Shown: positions 9,772 to 19,013, counted from the first letter of the stretch. The stretch: 64,000 bases of DNA from an uncultured Oscillospiraceae bacterium (GCA_949289045.1 CASEMN010000001.1:124001-188000), one strand, 5' to 3'. Program-made: numbers and translations. The notes: generated by a model from the letters alone, not told the origin.

Positions 9772-9790
9772 AAATTGGTATAACCAATTT
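9772..9790. promoter_or_regulatory. Predicted GntR/FadR operator 2
   Basis: A perfect 19-base palindrome, AAATTGGT-ATA-ACCAATTT, sharing the TGGT/ACCA half sites of operator 1. It sits between the predicted -10 box and the hypB ribosome binding site, a repressor position. Confidence 0.75.
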
Positions 9791-9809
9791 TAGATGAGGA
9801 GGCATACAT

Positions 9810-10478
9810 TTGAAAGAGTTAAAGGTATTGGAGATTAAACAAAATATTTTTGATGACAACAATAAGGAAGCGGATAAACTTCGCCTCTCCCTGAAAGAGA
9901 GAAAGGTTTTTCTTCTAAATCTCATGTCTTCACCCGGTTCAGGTAAAACCACAACGCTTACAAGAACCATAGAGAAACTCAAAGATTCTCTCAGAATAGG
10001 AGTTATGGAAGCCGACATTGACTCCGACGTTGATGCAAAGAAAATTGCTGAACTTGGAGTAGAATCCATACAGCTTCACACTGGCGGTATGTGTCATCTT
10101 GATGCTGATATGACACGACAGGGACTTGAGGGAATAGGAACGAACAATCTTGATCTTATAGTTCTGGAGAATGTAGGAAATCTTGTATGTCCTGCTGAAT
10201 TTGATACCGGAGCAGTAAAGAACGCTATGATACTCAGTGTTCCGGAGGGACATGACAAACCACTTAAATATCCTTTGATGTTTTCAATATGTGATGTAGT
10301 GCTTATAAATAAGATTGATGTTATGCCATATTTTGATTTTGATATGGAAGCGTGTAAAAAATACATTTTGCAGCGTAATCCAAATGCTGTGATAATTCCC
10401 ATAAGTGCCAAAACAGGTGAGGGCATTGAGCGGTGGACAGCCTGGCTCAAAGACCAAGTAAACATCTGGAAATCGTAA
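9810..10478 (+). CDS. hypB: HypB-type GTPase (nickel metallochaperone)
   Basis: A 222-residue G3E GTPase of the HypB/UreG group, which delivers nickel to target metalloenzymes. The P-loop SSPGSGKTT is at about residues 40-48. VMEADIDSDVDAKKI, VLENVGNLVCPAEFD and INKIDVMPYFDFD follow in the expected order. No His-rich N-terminal nickel store is present. It starts at TTG with GAGGAGG seven bases upstream. It is the first gene of the GntR-controlled operon and is separated from hypA by a large oxidoreductase gene. No hydrogenase structural gene or other hyp gene is in the window. Confidence 0.9.
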   Translation: MKELKVLEIKQNIFDDNNKEADKLRLSLKERKVFLLNLMSSPGSGKTTTLTRTIEKLKDSLRIGVMEADIDSDVDAKKIAELGVESIQLHTGGMCHLDADMTRQGLEGIGTNNLDLIVLENVGNLVCPAEFDTGAVKNAMILSVPEGHDKPLKYPLMFSICDVVLINKIDVMPYFDFDMEACKKYILQRNPNAVIIPISAKTGEGIERWTAWLKDQVNIWKS

Positions 10479-10507
10479 AAATATAAATCAGAAAGGATGT
10501 ATCGGAA

Positions 10508-13177
10508 ATGGCATTAAGACCTAAAATTGTAAAGCTCGCCAAAATGGTGGGCGGCTTGACAGGTATGGTTAACACCATTGATGAGAATGCTCCCGAATAC
10601 TATTCCCTTGAATGTGTGGTATCTGATGAGCAGGCTGATGTGGCTCTTACACTGGGACTCAGAAAAGAGCGCACCGCAGAGTATGTAGCAAAGAAATGCG
10701 GAAAATCCCTTGAGGAAACAAAGAAAATACTCATGGAGCTTGCAATTATCGGAGTATGTAAAATGTTCCACAACGAAGCTGGAGAAGAAGTTTACATGGT
10801 TCAGATTTTTGCTCCCGGAATTCTCGAGATGATGGTAAACAACAAGGAGCAGCTTGAAAAGCATCCGCAGATAGGCAAGGCTTTTGAGGAGTACACGAGA
10901 CTTCGCATTGCCAATATCGCTCCGAATCTTCCCATGGGAACTGGTATGATGAGAGTTATACCAATTGAAACGGCAATCTCAGGGGATTCCCAGTGTGTAC
11001 CATACGAGAAGATTTCCTACTATCTTGATAAATATGATACATTCTCGGTTTCTGACTGTTCTTGCCGTAAGTCACGTCGTGTTCTTGGTCAGGGCTGTGG
11101 ACACCTTGAACACGAAATGTGCATTCAGATGGGCACTGGCGCTGAGTACTATATAAAAACAGGCAGAGCACGCCAGATAACAAAGGAAGAGGCGTTGGAA
11201 ATTATCCGAAGAGCTGAGGAAAACGGACTTATGCATCAGATTCCCAACATTGAGGGAGCAGGTGAATCCGCCGCTATATGTAACTGCTGTTCGTGTTCAT
11301 GCTTTGCTATGCGTGTTGCAACAATGTTCAATGCCCCCGATGCAATCCGTTCAAACTATACAGCTCAGGTTAACAAAGAAAACTGTGTTGCCTGCGGCCA
11401 GTGCGTTGAGAACTGTCCCACAAACGCTATTCGTCTTGGTCAGAAACTCTGTGCCAAAACTCCCGTTGAAGAAAAGAAATATGACAAAGTCAGAGATCAT
11501 GTTTGGGGAGAGAAGAACTGGAACGTCGATTACCGTGAAAACCGCAAAGACGTAGCAGAAAGCGGAACTTCACCTTGTAAGACAGCTTGTCCGGCACATA
11601 TCGCTGTTCAGGGATACATAAGACTTGCGGCTCTTGGCAAGTATACAGAAGCTCTTGAGCTTATAAAAAAAGAAAATCCATTTCCCGCAGTGTGCGGACG
11701 TATTTGTCCTCACGGCTGTGAATCCGCTTGCACAAGAGGAGATATCGACGAACCTATTGCTATTGATGAAATCAAAAAATTTATTGCAGACCAGGATTTA
11801 AACGAAAAAACAAGATATATGCCTAAAAAGCGCAATAATTACGGAAAGCCCATTGCTGTTATTGGCTCAGGTCCGGCTGGTCTGTCCTGTGCTTATTACC
11901 TTGCTATTGATGGATACAAGGTAACCGTATTCGAAAAGCAGCCGAAGTTAGGCGGAATGCTTACACTTGGAATTCCCGGTTTTAGACTCGAAAAGGATGT
12001 AGTAAATGCTGAAATAGATATCCTCCGTCAGATGGGCGTCGAATTTAAAACAGGCGTTGAAGTTGGCAAGGATGTTACCATTCAGCAGCTTCGCGAAGAG
12101 GGATTCAAGGCATTTTACCTTGCAATTGGAGCTCAGGCGGGAAGAAAGCTCAATATCTCCGGCGAAGATGCAGAAGGTGTCATTGCGGGCGTTGATTTCC
12201 TCAGAGAGATAAATCTCGGCAATATGCCTGAGATGAAAGGTAAGGTTGTAGTTATAGGCGGCGGAAATGTTGCTATCGACGTTGCAAGATCTGCTGTCAG
12301 AACCGATGCCTCAAAGGTTTCCATGTACTGTCTTGAGCAGCGTGATGAAATGCCTGCTCTTCCCGAAGAAATTGAAGAAGCTCTCGAAGAGGATATAAAT
12401 ATCTTTAATGGTTACGGCCCCAAAGAAATTCTCACTGAGAACGGACACGTTTCAGGTGTTGTATTTAAGAAATGCACAAAGATCTTTGATGAAAACGGAA
12501 GATTCTCTCCTGTTTTTGATGAGGATGACACAATTACCGTTGAGGCGGATTATGTTCTTCTTTCTGTGGGCCAGGGCATCCTTTGGGGAGATATCCTTAA
12601 AGGAACAAAAGTTGAGCTTAATCCAAATGGCACGGTTATTGCAGACGGATTTACTTATCAGACTGCTGAACCTGATATTTTTGCAGGCGGCGACGTGTTT
12701 ACCGGCCCCAGATTTGCAATAGATGCCATTGCAGCTGGTAAACAGGCAGCTATTTCCCTTCATCGTTTTGTACAGCCCGGACAAAGTCTTCTATATGGCC
12801 GTGATCGAAGAGAATACCGCAGCTTTGATAAAGAAAACGTTATGGTTGAGGGATTTGACACAACACCACGTCAGAGAGCTGGCCATACGGATACAAAGAA
12901 ACGCGGATTTACAGATTCGAGAGTTACCTTCACCGAGGAACAGGTCAAGAAGGAAACTCAGCGGTGCCTCGGCTGCGGAGCGGCAGTTGTAGATGAATAT
13001 ATGTGTGTTGGCTGCGGCCAGTGTACAACAAAGTGTAAATTTGACGCTATTTCTCTCATAAGAACTCATAACGAATTTGCACCTGTATTTGAAAAACTGC
13101 CCATAGCTGTTGCAAAATACGCTGTAAAACGAACAGGTAAAATTGCAGCTCACGCTATTACAAAGAGGGAAAGTTAA
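10508..13177 (+). CDS. Large Fe-S / FAD / NAD(P) oxidoreductase, glutamate synthase small-subunit-like
   Basis: An 889-residue multidomain redox enzyme. Residues 1-160 include a winged-HTH-like region without an obvious cofactor. Cys-rich segments follow at 184-205 and 258-265. A ferredoxin motif CVACGQCVENCP spans 293-304. Residues of about 355-430 resemble the Fe-S linker of glutamate synthase beta (CPAHIAVQGYIR, CGRICPHGCE). FAD site GSGPAG is at 453-458 and the NAD(P) site GGGNVA at 584-589. A last ferredoxin domain lies near 815-840 (CLGCG, CVGCGQCTTKC). It probably moves electrons between NAD(P)H and a low-potential carrier. Its partner is unknown. Glutamate synthesis is unlikely because no large subunit is present. 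Confidence 0.75.
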   Translation: MALRPKIVKLAKMVGGLTGMVNTIDENAPEYYSLECVVSDEQADVALTLGLRKERTAEYVAKKCGKSLEETKKILMELAIIGVCKMFHNEAGEEVYMVQIFAPGILEMMVNNKEQLEKHPQIGKAFEEYTRLRIANIAPNLPMGTGMMRVIPIETAISGDSQCVPYEKISYYLDKYDTFSVSDCSCRKSRRVLGQGCGHLEHEMCIQMGTGAEYYIKTGRARQITKEEALEIIRRAEENGLMHQIPNIEGAGESAAICNCCSCSCFAMRVATMFNAPDAIRSNYTAQVNKENCVACGQCVENCPTNAIRLGQKLCAKTPVEEKKYDKVRDHVWGEKNWNVDYRENRKDVAESGTSPCKTACPAHIAVQGYIRLAALGKYTEALELIKKENPFPAVCGRICPHGCESACTRGDIDEPIAIDEIKKFIADQDLNEKTRYMPKKRNNYGKPIAVIGSGPAGLSCAYYLAIDGYKVTVFEKQPKLGGMLTLGIPGFRLEKDVVNAEIDILRQMGVEFKTGVEVGKDVTIQQLREEGFKAFYLAIGAQAGRKLNISGEDAEGVIAGVDFLREINLGNMPEMKGKVVVIGGGNVAIDVARSAVRTDASKVSMYCLEQRDEMPALPEEIEEALEEDINIFNGYGPKEILTENGHVSGVVFKKCTKIFDENGRFSPVFDEDDTITVEADYVLLSVGQGILWGDILKGTKVELNPNGTVIADGFTYQTAEPDIFAGGDVFTGPRFAIDAIAAGKQAAISLHRFVQPGQSLLYGRDRREYRSFDKENVMVEGFDTTPRQRAGHTDTKKRGFTDSRVTFTEEQVKKETQRCLGCGAAVVDEYMCVGCGQCTTKCKFDAISLIRTHNEFAPVFEKLPIAVAKYAVKRTGKIAAHAITKRES

Positions 13178-13178
13178 A

Positions 13179-13520
13179 ATGCATGAACTTGGTATTTTAA
13201 GCGCTATGGTGAAAACTATTGAGAAAATTGCCGAAACGGAAAAACTTGAAAAAATCGAAAAGATTGTGCTGGAAGTGGGAGAGCTTTCCGGAGTAGTACC
13301 GTCTTATCTTGAATCCTGTTATCCGGCGGCAGTCTATAAAACCTTCATGGAGAACACAAAGCTGGAGCTGAAAATAGTTCCGGGTATTGCACACTGCAAT
13401 GAATGTCAGGAAGAATTCAATGCGGTAGAATGTGATTTAAAGTGTCCGAAATGCGGTTCGCAGAATCTTACGGCTTTGAGCGGAAGAGATCTGCTCATTA
13501 AAGAAATAGCGGGTTATTAA
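13179..13520 (+). CDS. hypA: HypA-type nickel metallochaperone
   Basis: A 113-residue HypA. The N-terminus MHELGI carries the nickel-binding His2. Zinc ligands are C73, C76, C89 and C92 in two C-x2-C pairs. The ATG at 13179 is required for the conserved N-terminus; an upstream alternative start would hide His2. It follows the oxidoreductase by one base and pairs functionally with HypB, implying that some nickel enzyme is matured. That enzyme is not visible in the window. Confidence 0.92.
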   Translation: MHELGILSAMVKTIEKIAETEKLEKIEKIVLEVGELSGVVPSYLESCYPAAVYKTFMENTKLELKIVPGIAHCNECQEEFNAVECDLKCPKCGSQNLTALSGRDLLIKEIAGY

Positions 13521-13534
13521 AAGGAGGAAGAAAG

Positions 13535-14380
13535 ATGCAAACAACAGAAAAAAGAAAAGCTGATATGATAGTCAAATGGGTTATGTTTACAGCTTCCATT
13601 ACGGGTATGGCGCTTATGGCAGGATTTTATCCTGTTTACGGTAACGTGCCGCTTATTGTAATACCTTCAATATTGGTTCTGATATTCTCAAAACCGGTAT
13701 TCTTTGAAAGACTTAAGCTTACAACTCTTCTTTCCATGAGAATTATAATTGTTGCAGCAGCTTTCCGTCTTTTCAATCCTCAGGTATATGTTGATGTCAT
13801 AATGCTTATGCTTATTGTCAACATACTCGAAGCGACGTTTACGGATTTGCTCCGTCACAAAAAGTATTTTAATGCTGCTTCCGGTTTTGCAGTTGCAATC
13901 GGCGTTATAACTCTCAGAGGACTTTGGCAGTTTGACGCTCCTTTTGGGGATTATTACCTTACAGAAGGCGCTCTTCCGGCAATTACGATCATGTATGCCC
14001 TTGCCTACACACTCTGGAACTGGATATTTGTTACCAATGAATTTTCATCATCCGTTTCCCTTATGCACGTAGGTTTCCTTGCAGCGCCCCTTATCGGTTC
14101 TGTATGTACTTTGGGACTCGGAGAGTTCGGCGGTATTGGAATGTGGCTTCTTCTCAGAGCAAACTCCCTTTCAATCGGCGGCTGGATGCAGATAGGAGCT
14201 AAGGACTGGTTTGAAAGAGAATTCTATAACGAAAAGTTCGACAAATTCGTAAAATGGACAAAATCAACGCCTGTTCAGGTTGTGTGCATGCTCATTAACC
14301 TTGCGCTCATTGCCGCATGTATTATTTTAATGATTCAAAACGGCGGTATCAGATATGAGTTTTCACCATTTAGAATCTGA
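13535..14380 (+). CDS. RnfD/NqrB-like integral membrane protein
   Basis: A 281-residue protein with about eight to nine hydrophobic segments. Its pattern resembles the RnfD/NqrB/UnbV group (FRLFNPQVYVD, FGDYYLTEGALPAITIMYALAYTLWNW), which carries flavins in membrane ion pumps. No other Rnf or Nqr subunit is nearby, so a complete pump is not supported. It may anchor the operon's redox proteins at the membrane. AAGGAGG precedes the ATG. Confidence 0.45.
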   Translation: MQTTEKRKADMIVKWVMFTASITGMALMAGFYPVYGNVPLIVIPSILVLIFSKPVFFERLKLTTLLSMRIIIVAAAFRLFNPQVYVDVIMLMLIVNILEATFTDLLRHKKYFNAASGFAVAIGVITLRGLWQFDAPFGDYYLTEGALPAITIMYALAYTLWNWIFVTNEFSSSVSLMHVGFLAAPLIGSVCTLGLGEFGGIGMWLLLRANSLSIGGWMQIGAKDWFEREFYNEKFDKFVKWTKSTPVQVVCMLINLALIAACIILMIQNGGIRYEFSPFRI

Positions 14381-14405
14381 CGGACGTATTTTAAAGGAGA
14401 TTTAA

Positions 14406-15935
14406 ATGAAGCAGTATGATGTGATTGTAATAGGCGGAGGCAACGGCGGTTTGGCCTCCGCAGCCACTTTGGCTGAAAAAGGGAAAAGTGTAATCCTCTT
14501 TGAAAAGCACAATATCCCCGGAGGATGCGGAACGAGCTTTAGAAGAGGCAGGTTTGAATTTGAAGTTGCCCTTCATCAGCTTTCACATATGGGAACTGAG
14601 GAAAATCCAGGTCCTTTGCGTGAACTTTTTAAGCGATACGGAATCTTGGATGAAATCAACTGGATACAGATTAAAGAGCTTTTTCGGGTGAATTTTCCCG
14701 ATGGAACGGGATTAAGTTTACCTGCTGAGAGAAAGCAGTGTGAGGAATTTCTATGCAAAGAGTTTCCGTCTCAGGCTGACGGAATAAAAAAGTATTTTGA
14801 AACTGTGTATAAGTTCTGTACAGAGGCTGCAGAGTTTGCAGCTAAGAGCGCTAAAAGTACGGGAGAGCCCAGTGCACTTAAAAAGGCTATTATGAAGGCG
14901 GGCTTTCCGAAACTTTATACGACTTTGGCAAACTATGGACTTAAAAGCACGCAGGAAGTTCTCGACGAATTCTTTACTGACAGCAAGCTTCAGCTTGCAT
15001 TGAGTGCTTACTGGTGCTTTATGGGTGTTCCTCCTGCAAGATTCCCCTTTGCCATTTTAGCTAAATGTACCAATTTCTACCTTGAAACAAAGCCCTATTA
15101 TCTTACGGGAACTTCCATGATGATGAATCAGGCAATAATGGAAGCTGTTCAGAAAATGGGCGGTACAGTGCGTCTTAACTGCGGCGTTAAGAGAATTGTT
15201 CTTGAAAACGGAAAAGCTGTAGGCGTAATAGATGAATTTGGCGAAGAATACCGTGCCAAGAAAATCATCTCAAATATTTCTCCTTTGGCTACATACGGCA
15301 ATCTTTTGCTGCCTGAAGAAATTCCCGATGCGGCAAGAGAGTATCTCAAGCCTTATACAGTGGGAATTTCAGCAATTACCTGTTTTATCGGTCTTGACTG
15401 TTCTCCTGAGGAAATAGGATTTACAACCTCCTTTACCTTAAACTATGAAAGTCTCGATGCAAATGAGGATTTCAAGGATGCCTACAAGCTTCTGCCTGAA
15501 AATGATCCCCTTGTGGCAACCTGTTACACGGTGGATGATCCCAGTGTTTCACCGGAGGGTACAAGCGTTATCACAGCTGGTACGCTTAAATACGGAGAAT
15601 CTTGGGAGAAGCTGCCACCGGAGCAGTATTATGAGATGAAGTATGAAGCAGGCAGACGAATAGTTTCAAGGCTTGAAAAAATGTATCCGGGATTTACTGA
15701 GCATATTGAAGAAATGGAAATTGCAACGCCTCTTACTCATATGCGATATTTGGGACACCCGGGCGGAGCTATTTACGGTTATGAGCAGGATTTGATACAG
15801 TCTGTATTTTTCTTCCCTACAGAAAGCAAGATAGAAAATCTTGAGTTTGCCAGCGGATGGGTAAACGCTTGTGGTTTTGGACCCAATTATACATATGCAG
15901 ATATGGTTGCTTCAAAAATTGCGCAGGAGGTGTAA
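14406..15935 (+). CDS. Phytoene-desaturase / retinol-saturase-like FAD oxidoreductase
   Basis: A 509-residue FAD enzyme. The N-terminal dinucleotide motif IGGGNGGLASAATLAEKG (residues 9-26) and the E37-containing strand-end (VILFEKH) bind FAD, followed by GGCGTSFRRGRFEFE. The C-terminus ends SGWVNACGFGPNYTYADMVAS, resembling the final FAD-contact region of the phytoene desaturase/RetSat family. These enzymes add or remove hydrogen across C=C bonds of hydrophobic polyenes. In an anaerobe, reduction of an exogenous unsaturated compound is plausible. The reductase that follows could supply electrons. The substrate cannot be inferred. Confidence 0.75.
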   Translation: MKQYDVIVIGGGNGGLASAATLAEKGKSVILFEKHNIPGGCGTSFRRGRFEFEVALHQLSHMGTEENPGPLRELFKRYGILDEINWIQIKELFRVNFPDGTGLSLPAERKQCEEFLCKEFPSQADGIKKYFETVYKFCTEAAEFAAKSAKSTGEPSALKKAIMKAGFPKLYTTLANYGLKSTQEVLDEFFTDSKLQLALSAYWCFMGVPPARFPFAILAKCTNFYLETKPYYLTGTSMMMNQAIMEAVQKMGGTVRLNCGVKRIVLENGKAVGVIDEFGEEYRAKKIISNISPLATYGNLLLPEEIPDAAREYLKPYTVGISAITCFIGLDCSPEEIGFTTSFTLNYESLDANEDFKDAYKLLPENDPLVATCYTVDDPSVSPEGTSVITAGTLKYGESWEKLPPEQYYEMKYEAGRRIVSRLEKMYPGFTEHIEEMEIATPLTHMRYLGHPGGAIYGYEQDLIQSVFFFPTESKIENLEFASGWVNACGFGPNYTYADMVASKIAQEV

Positions 15936-15937
15936 AG

Positions 15938-17101
15938 ATGGCTAAAAATATAAAAGAAACTCTCCTTGGAACACTTGTTCACGGTGAGGAGATTTTAGAA
16001 AATATAAGAGTTATGCGCTCAGTTTCAGCCGATAAGATTTCCTGCGAAAATGTCGCCGCTGCTTCTGAAAGGCTTCATTCAAAAAGTCTTTCTTTATTGG
16101 TAAGTTCAGTTTTCGATACCGGAAAGAACGCCAAAGTTATTCGCTTTGTATCGGAAAACGGATATTTGCCGCCTTTTGAAGCGGGACAGTATATCAATAT
16201 TTTTACTGAGATTGATGGTGTACGTACAAGCAGGCCTTACAGTATATCATCATCTCCGAAACAGCGTGCATATTATGAAATAACCGTTGCGAGAATAAAA
16301 GACGGCTTTGTTTCGGACTTCCTTTTAGATGATGTTAAGGTCGGAGATAAATTCGAGGCAAACGGTCCTGCAGGAGTATTTCGTTTTCAGCCGGTATTTC
16401 ACAGCCGAAAATCACTTTTCCTTGCCGGAGGCAGCGGAGTAACGCCTTTTCTTTCGATGACAAGAGAAATTGTGGATGCCGCCCTCGACAGAGATGTGGT
16501 AATGCTTTACGGATGCCGCAGCAGTGAAGGAGCGCTTTATGATAAAGAGCTCAGATTATACAGCGAAAAATATCCTAATTTCAAATATCATCTTGTAATT
16601 TCCGAAAAGGATGATTCATGGAACGGGGAAACAGGCTTTATTGACAGAAATCTTATAAAGCGCCTTGTACCTGATTATGCTGAGCGTACCTGTTATATAT
16701 GTGGTCCCCAGGTTATGAACGATTTCTGTAAAACGGAACTTCAAGAGTTGGGACTTTCAGAAAAACAGATAAGAAGAGAGATGTTCGGAACAAGATGTGA
16801 TATTCAAAATGAACCGGGTTGGCCTGAAAGTCTTACAGGTGACGAAGTGTTTAATGTAAAGATAGGAGAAAGGATTATACCCGCAAAATCCGGAGAATCA
16901 CTTTTAACTGCTCTGGAACGTTCAGGAGTTCGTATGAACGTTTGCTGCCGCAGCGGAGAATGCAGCCTTTGCAGAGTCAAATTGGTTGATGGTAAGGTTT
17001 TTCTGGCTAAAGGAACATTGCAAAGATATGCAGACGAAAAATACGGATATATCCATTCTTGCAAAGCTTATCCTATAAGCGATCTGGAAATTATAATCTG
17101 A
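15938..17101 (+). CDS. Flavin/NAD(P)H reductase with C-terminal 2Fe-2S ferredoxin domain
   Basis: A 387-residue electron transfer protein. Residues of about 55-160 form an FR-type FAD domain (RPYSISSSP). Residues of about 165-290 form the NAD(P) domain (FLAGGSGVTPFLSM, YICGPQVM). Residues of about 305-387 form a plant-type 2Fe-2S domain (CCRSGECSLC with a later Cys in HSCKA). The ATG at 15938 has GGAGGTG upstream, two bases after the previous stop. A longer in-frame start inside the upstream gene is rejected. It probably feeds electrons to the flavoprotein encoded just before. Confidence 0.85.
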   Translation: MAKNIKETLLGTLVHGEEILENIRVMRSVSADKISCENVAAASERLHSKSLSLLVSSVFDTGKNAKVIRFVSENGYLPPFEAGQYINIFTEIDGVRTSRPYSISSSPKQRAYYEITVARIKDGFVSDFLLDDVKVGDKFEANGPAGVFRFQPVFHSRKSLFLAGGSGVTPFLSMTREIVDAALDRDVVMLYGCRSSEGALYDKELRLYSEKYPNFKYHLVISEKDDSWNGETGFIDRNLIKRLVPDYAERTCYICGPQVMNDFCKTELQELGLSEKQIRREMFGTRCDIQNEPGWPESLTGDEVFNVKIGERIIPAKSGESLLTALERSGVRMNVCCRSGECSLCRVKLVDGKVFLAKGTLQRYADEKYGYIHSCKAYPISDLEIII

Positions 17102-17127
17102 AACATTTGTCTTTAAAAGGAAGCTTA

Positions 17128-17160
17128 TATTCACCACAAAAACTGATTTTGTGGTGAATA
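17128..17160 (+). terminator. Terminator of the redox operon
   Basis: A perfect 14-bp stem (17128-17141 with 17147-17160) and five-base loop, followed by TTTTAT. It lies 27 bases after the last gene of the operon. Confidence 0.8.
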
Positions 17161-17219
17161 TTTTATGTCGAGATGTTTTATAAAAAGTGCAGTTGATTTA
17201 TAGTTTGCCGTTTATTTTA

Positions 17220-17249
17220 TTGACAAATTTGCTGTTTTGGATATATTAT
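17220..17249 (+). promoter_or_regulatory. Promoter of the MBL-fold gene
   Basis: TTGACA at 17220-17225 followed by TATATT (16-base spacer) or TATTAT (18-base spacer). The ATG of the next gene is about 20 bases downstream. Confidence 0.65.
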
Positions 17250-17269
17250 TCTTGAAAGGACTTGGAGTT

Positions 17270-17929
17270 ATGAAAGTATATCCGATTTATCACAGCGGAT
17301 TTTTCGTAGAATTAAAAAAACACTATCTGTTGTTTGACTATTACAAGGGTGAAATCCCTCTGCTGGATAACGAAAAACCGCTCTATGTATTTGTATCCCA
17401 TAATCATTATGACCACTATAATCCTCAGATTGAAGAAGTCACACAGTACTATAAAAACAGAAAGTTTATAGTAAACGGTGTGCATAATGGCAAATATATT
17501 TACGCTGAAGCCGATAAAGAAATTTTGGTTGATGACGTTAATATAATGACGCTTGAATCTACCGATGAGGGAGTGGCGTTTTTAGTTGAAACTGAAAACA
17601 AAACCATCTATCATGCCGGCGATCTTCATTTGTGGTATTGGGATGATGACACAAAGGAAGAACGACAAGACATGTATGACAAATATATGGCGGAAATAGA
17701 AAAGCTTAAGGGAAGAAATATAGATGTTGCTTTTCTGGTGCTTGACAGCCGTCAAAATGATGATTATGCAATGCTGGGCTTTGATATTTTTAACAAGCTT
17801 ACAAATACAAAGGCGATTTTCCCAATGCATTACAGCCATGATGAAGATTTAATGGAAAAACGAATAACTGCAATGTCCAATAACAGCAATGTTATCAATA
17901 CAAGGAGGTATAAATATTATGAACTTTAA
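17270..17929 (+). CDS. MBL-fold metallohydrolase
   Basis: A 219-residue metallo-beta-lactamase-fold protein. The metal motif HNHYDHYN (HxHxDH type) lies near residues 44-51. Later histidines in YHAGDLHLWYW and MHYSHD complete the site. This resembles the UlaG/YycJ-like small hydrolases, and the true substrate is unknown. The ATG at 17270 is preferred to an upstream TTG because of AAAGGA/GGAG upstream and the natural N-terminus. It overlaps the next gene by 11 bases. Confidence 0.8.
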   Translation: MKVYPIYHSGFFVELKKHYLLFDYYKGEIPLLDNEKPLYVFVSHNHYDHYNPQIEEVTQYYKNRKFIVNGVHNGKYIYAEADKEILVDDVNIMTLESTDEGVAFLVETENKTIYHAGDLHLWYWDDDTKEERQDMYDKYMAEIEKLKGRNIDVAFLVLDSRQNDDYAMLGFDIFNKLTNTKAIFPMHYSHDEDLMEKRITAMSNNSNVINTRRYKYYEL

Positions 17930-18284
17930 AATGGTACATGAAAACTATAATGTAAGTGATCTTGAGAAATCCTTGAAATTTTATGAGGAAGCTTTAAGTC
18001 TTCATGAGTCAAGAAGAATTGAAAATGAAAACTTCACTATTGTATACGTAAAAAATGATAGCAGCACCTTTGAACTTGAGCTGACATGGTTAAAAGAACA
18101 TCCACAGAAGTATGATTTAGGCGAATGCGAATTCCATCTTGCTTTTGTTACAGATGATTACGAAAGTGCACACAAAAAGCATGAAGAAATGGGCTGCATC
18201 TGTTTTGAAAACAAAGAAATGGGTATTTATTTTATTACTGATCCTGATGGATACTGGTTAGAAATTATCCCAGATAAAAAGTGA
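17919..18284 (+). CDS. VOC-family protein, glyoxalase I-like
   Basis: A 121-residue vicinal-oxygen-chelate protein with one beta-alpha-beta-beta-beta repeat pair. MVHENYNVSDLEKSLKFYEEAL at the N-terminus and ITDPDGYWLEI at the C-terminus match lactoylglutathione lyase-type GloA. Candidate metal ligands are H8, E57-region and E118. The ATG at 17919 with AAGGAGG upstream is used. Coupling to the MBL-fold gene could suggest a glyoxalase I/II-like pair. That is inference, because the MBL protein is not clearly GloB. Confidence 0.75.
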   Translation: MNFKMVHENYNVSDLEKSLKFYEEALSLHESRRIENENFTIVYVKNDSSTFELELTWLKEHPQKYDLGECEFHLAFVTDDYESAHKKHEEMGCICFENKEMGIYFITDPDGYWLEIIPDKK

Positions 18285-18401
18285 ATTTAAAATATTCCAC
18301 GATGACCTATCAAAATGTCAGATCTCTTTTCTTTATGAAGGAGGACATGCAGATAGGTTTGCAAGCGCCTGAGAAAAAGTAAAATTAGTAATTGCGTTAC
18401 A

Positions 18402-18432
18402 AAAAGCAGCAGATTTAATTACTGCTGCTTTT
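18402..18432 (+). terminator. Terminator after the VOC gene
   Basis: An 11-bp stem AAAAGCAGCAG with its complement around a nine-base loop, ending in TTTTAT. It separates the MBL/VOC pair from the GNAT gene. Confidence 0.8.
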
Positions 18433-18498
18433 ATACTTGCGTTTGATTATTTGTACTGTTAATATAAAAATATACAGTAAAGTTTTGGAGTAATGAAA

Positions 18499-19008
18499 AT
18501 GGACTTTGTTTATAAAAAAGCAAATTTGGCAGATTTAGAAAAAATATGGGATAAAAATATAAAAGAGCATAAAGGCGATAAACGTTGGATTAAATGGAAA
18601 AAGGAGATGATTGAAAATAATAGAGATTCGAAAGCGGCAACGTTTATCGTAGTTTGTAATGACGAACCCGTTGGAGAAGGATCTGTGCTGCTTTCTCCAA
18701 AATGCAAAGCTGTACGAAACAAAAAAAGGCTTTGTGACGGAAAAGATACAGCTAATTTAAACGCACTGCGAATACAGAAAGAATATGAAGGAAAAGGACA
18801 TATTTCAAAACTCGTAAAAGAGATTGAGAAATATGCCCTGTCAGCTGGATATTCATATTTAACAATAGGTGTTGAAGCGAAAGAAACTCGTAATCTCGCA
18901 ATTTATCTGCATTGGGGTTACAATGAATTTATAATGTCAGCAAAAGAAGAGGGAAAACTTGTGTTGTATTTTCAAAAAAAGTTGAACAAAAAATTGCGAT
19001 TAAATTAG
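18499..19008 (+). CDS. GNAT-family N-acetyltransferase
   Basis: A 169-residue acetyltransferase. The acetyl-CoA loop region is seen in NALRIQKEYEGKGHISKLVKEIEKYA (R/Q-x-x-G-x-G/A-like EGKGH), and the C-terminal GVEAKETRNLAIYLHWGYNEF is typical of GNAT. The substrate is unknown. The second ATG (18499) is chosen because GGAG then lies eight bases upstream; from 18493 the spacing is only two. Confidence 0.8.
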   Translation: MDFVYKKANLADLEKIWDKNIKEHKGDKRWIKWKKEMIENNRDSKAATFIVVCNDEPVGEGSVLLSPKCKAVRNKKRLCDGKDTANLNALRIQKEYEGKGHISKLVKEIEKYALSAGYSYLTIGVEAKETRNLAIYLHWGYNEFIMSAKEEGKLVLYFQKKLNKKLRLN

Positions 19009-19013
19009 ATCAA

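Noticed and set aside
9810..13520. HypA/HypB as evidence for a NiFe hydrogenase here
   Set aside because: No hydrogenase subunit and no hypC, D, E or F lies in the window. Only nickel handling is supported.
13535..14380. Complete Rnf or Nqr ion pump
   Set aside because: Only one RnfD/NqrB-like membrane protein is present; the other subunits are missing.
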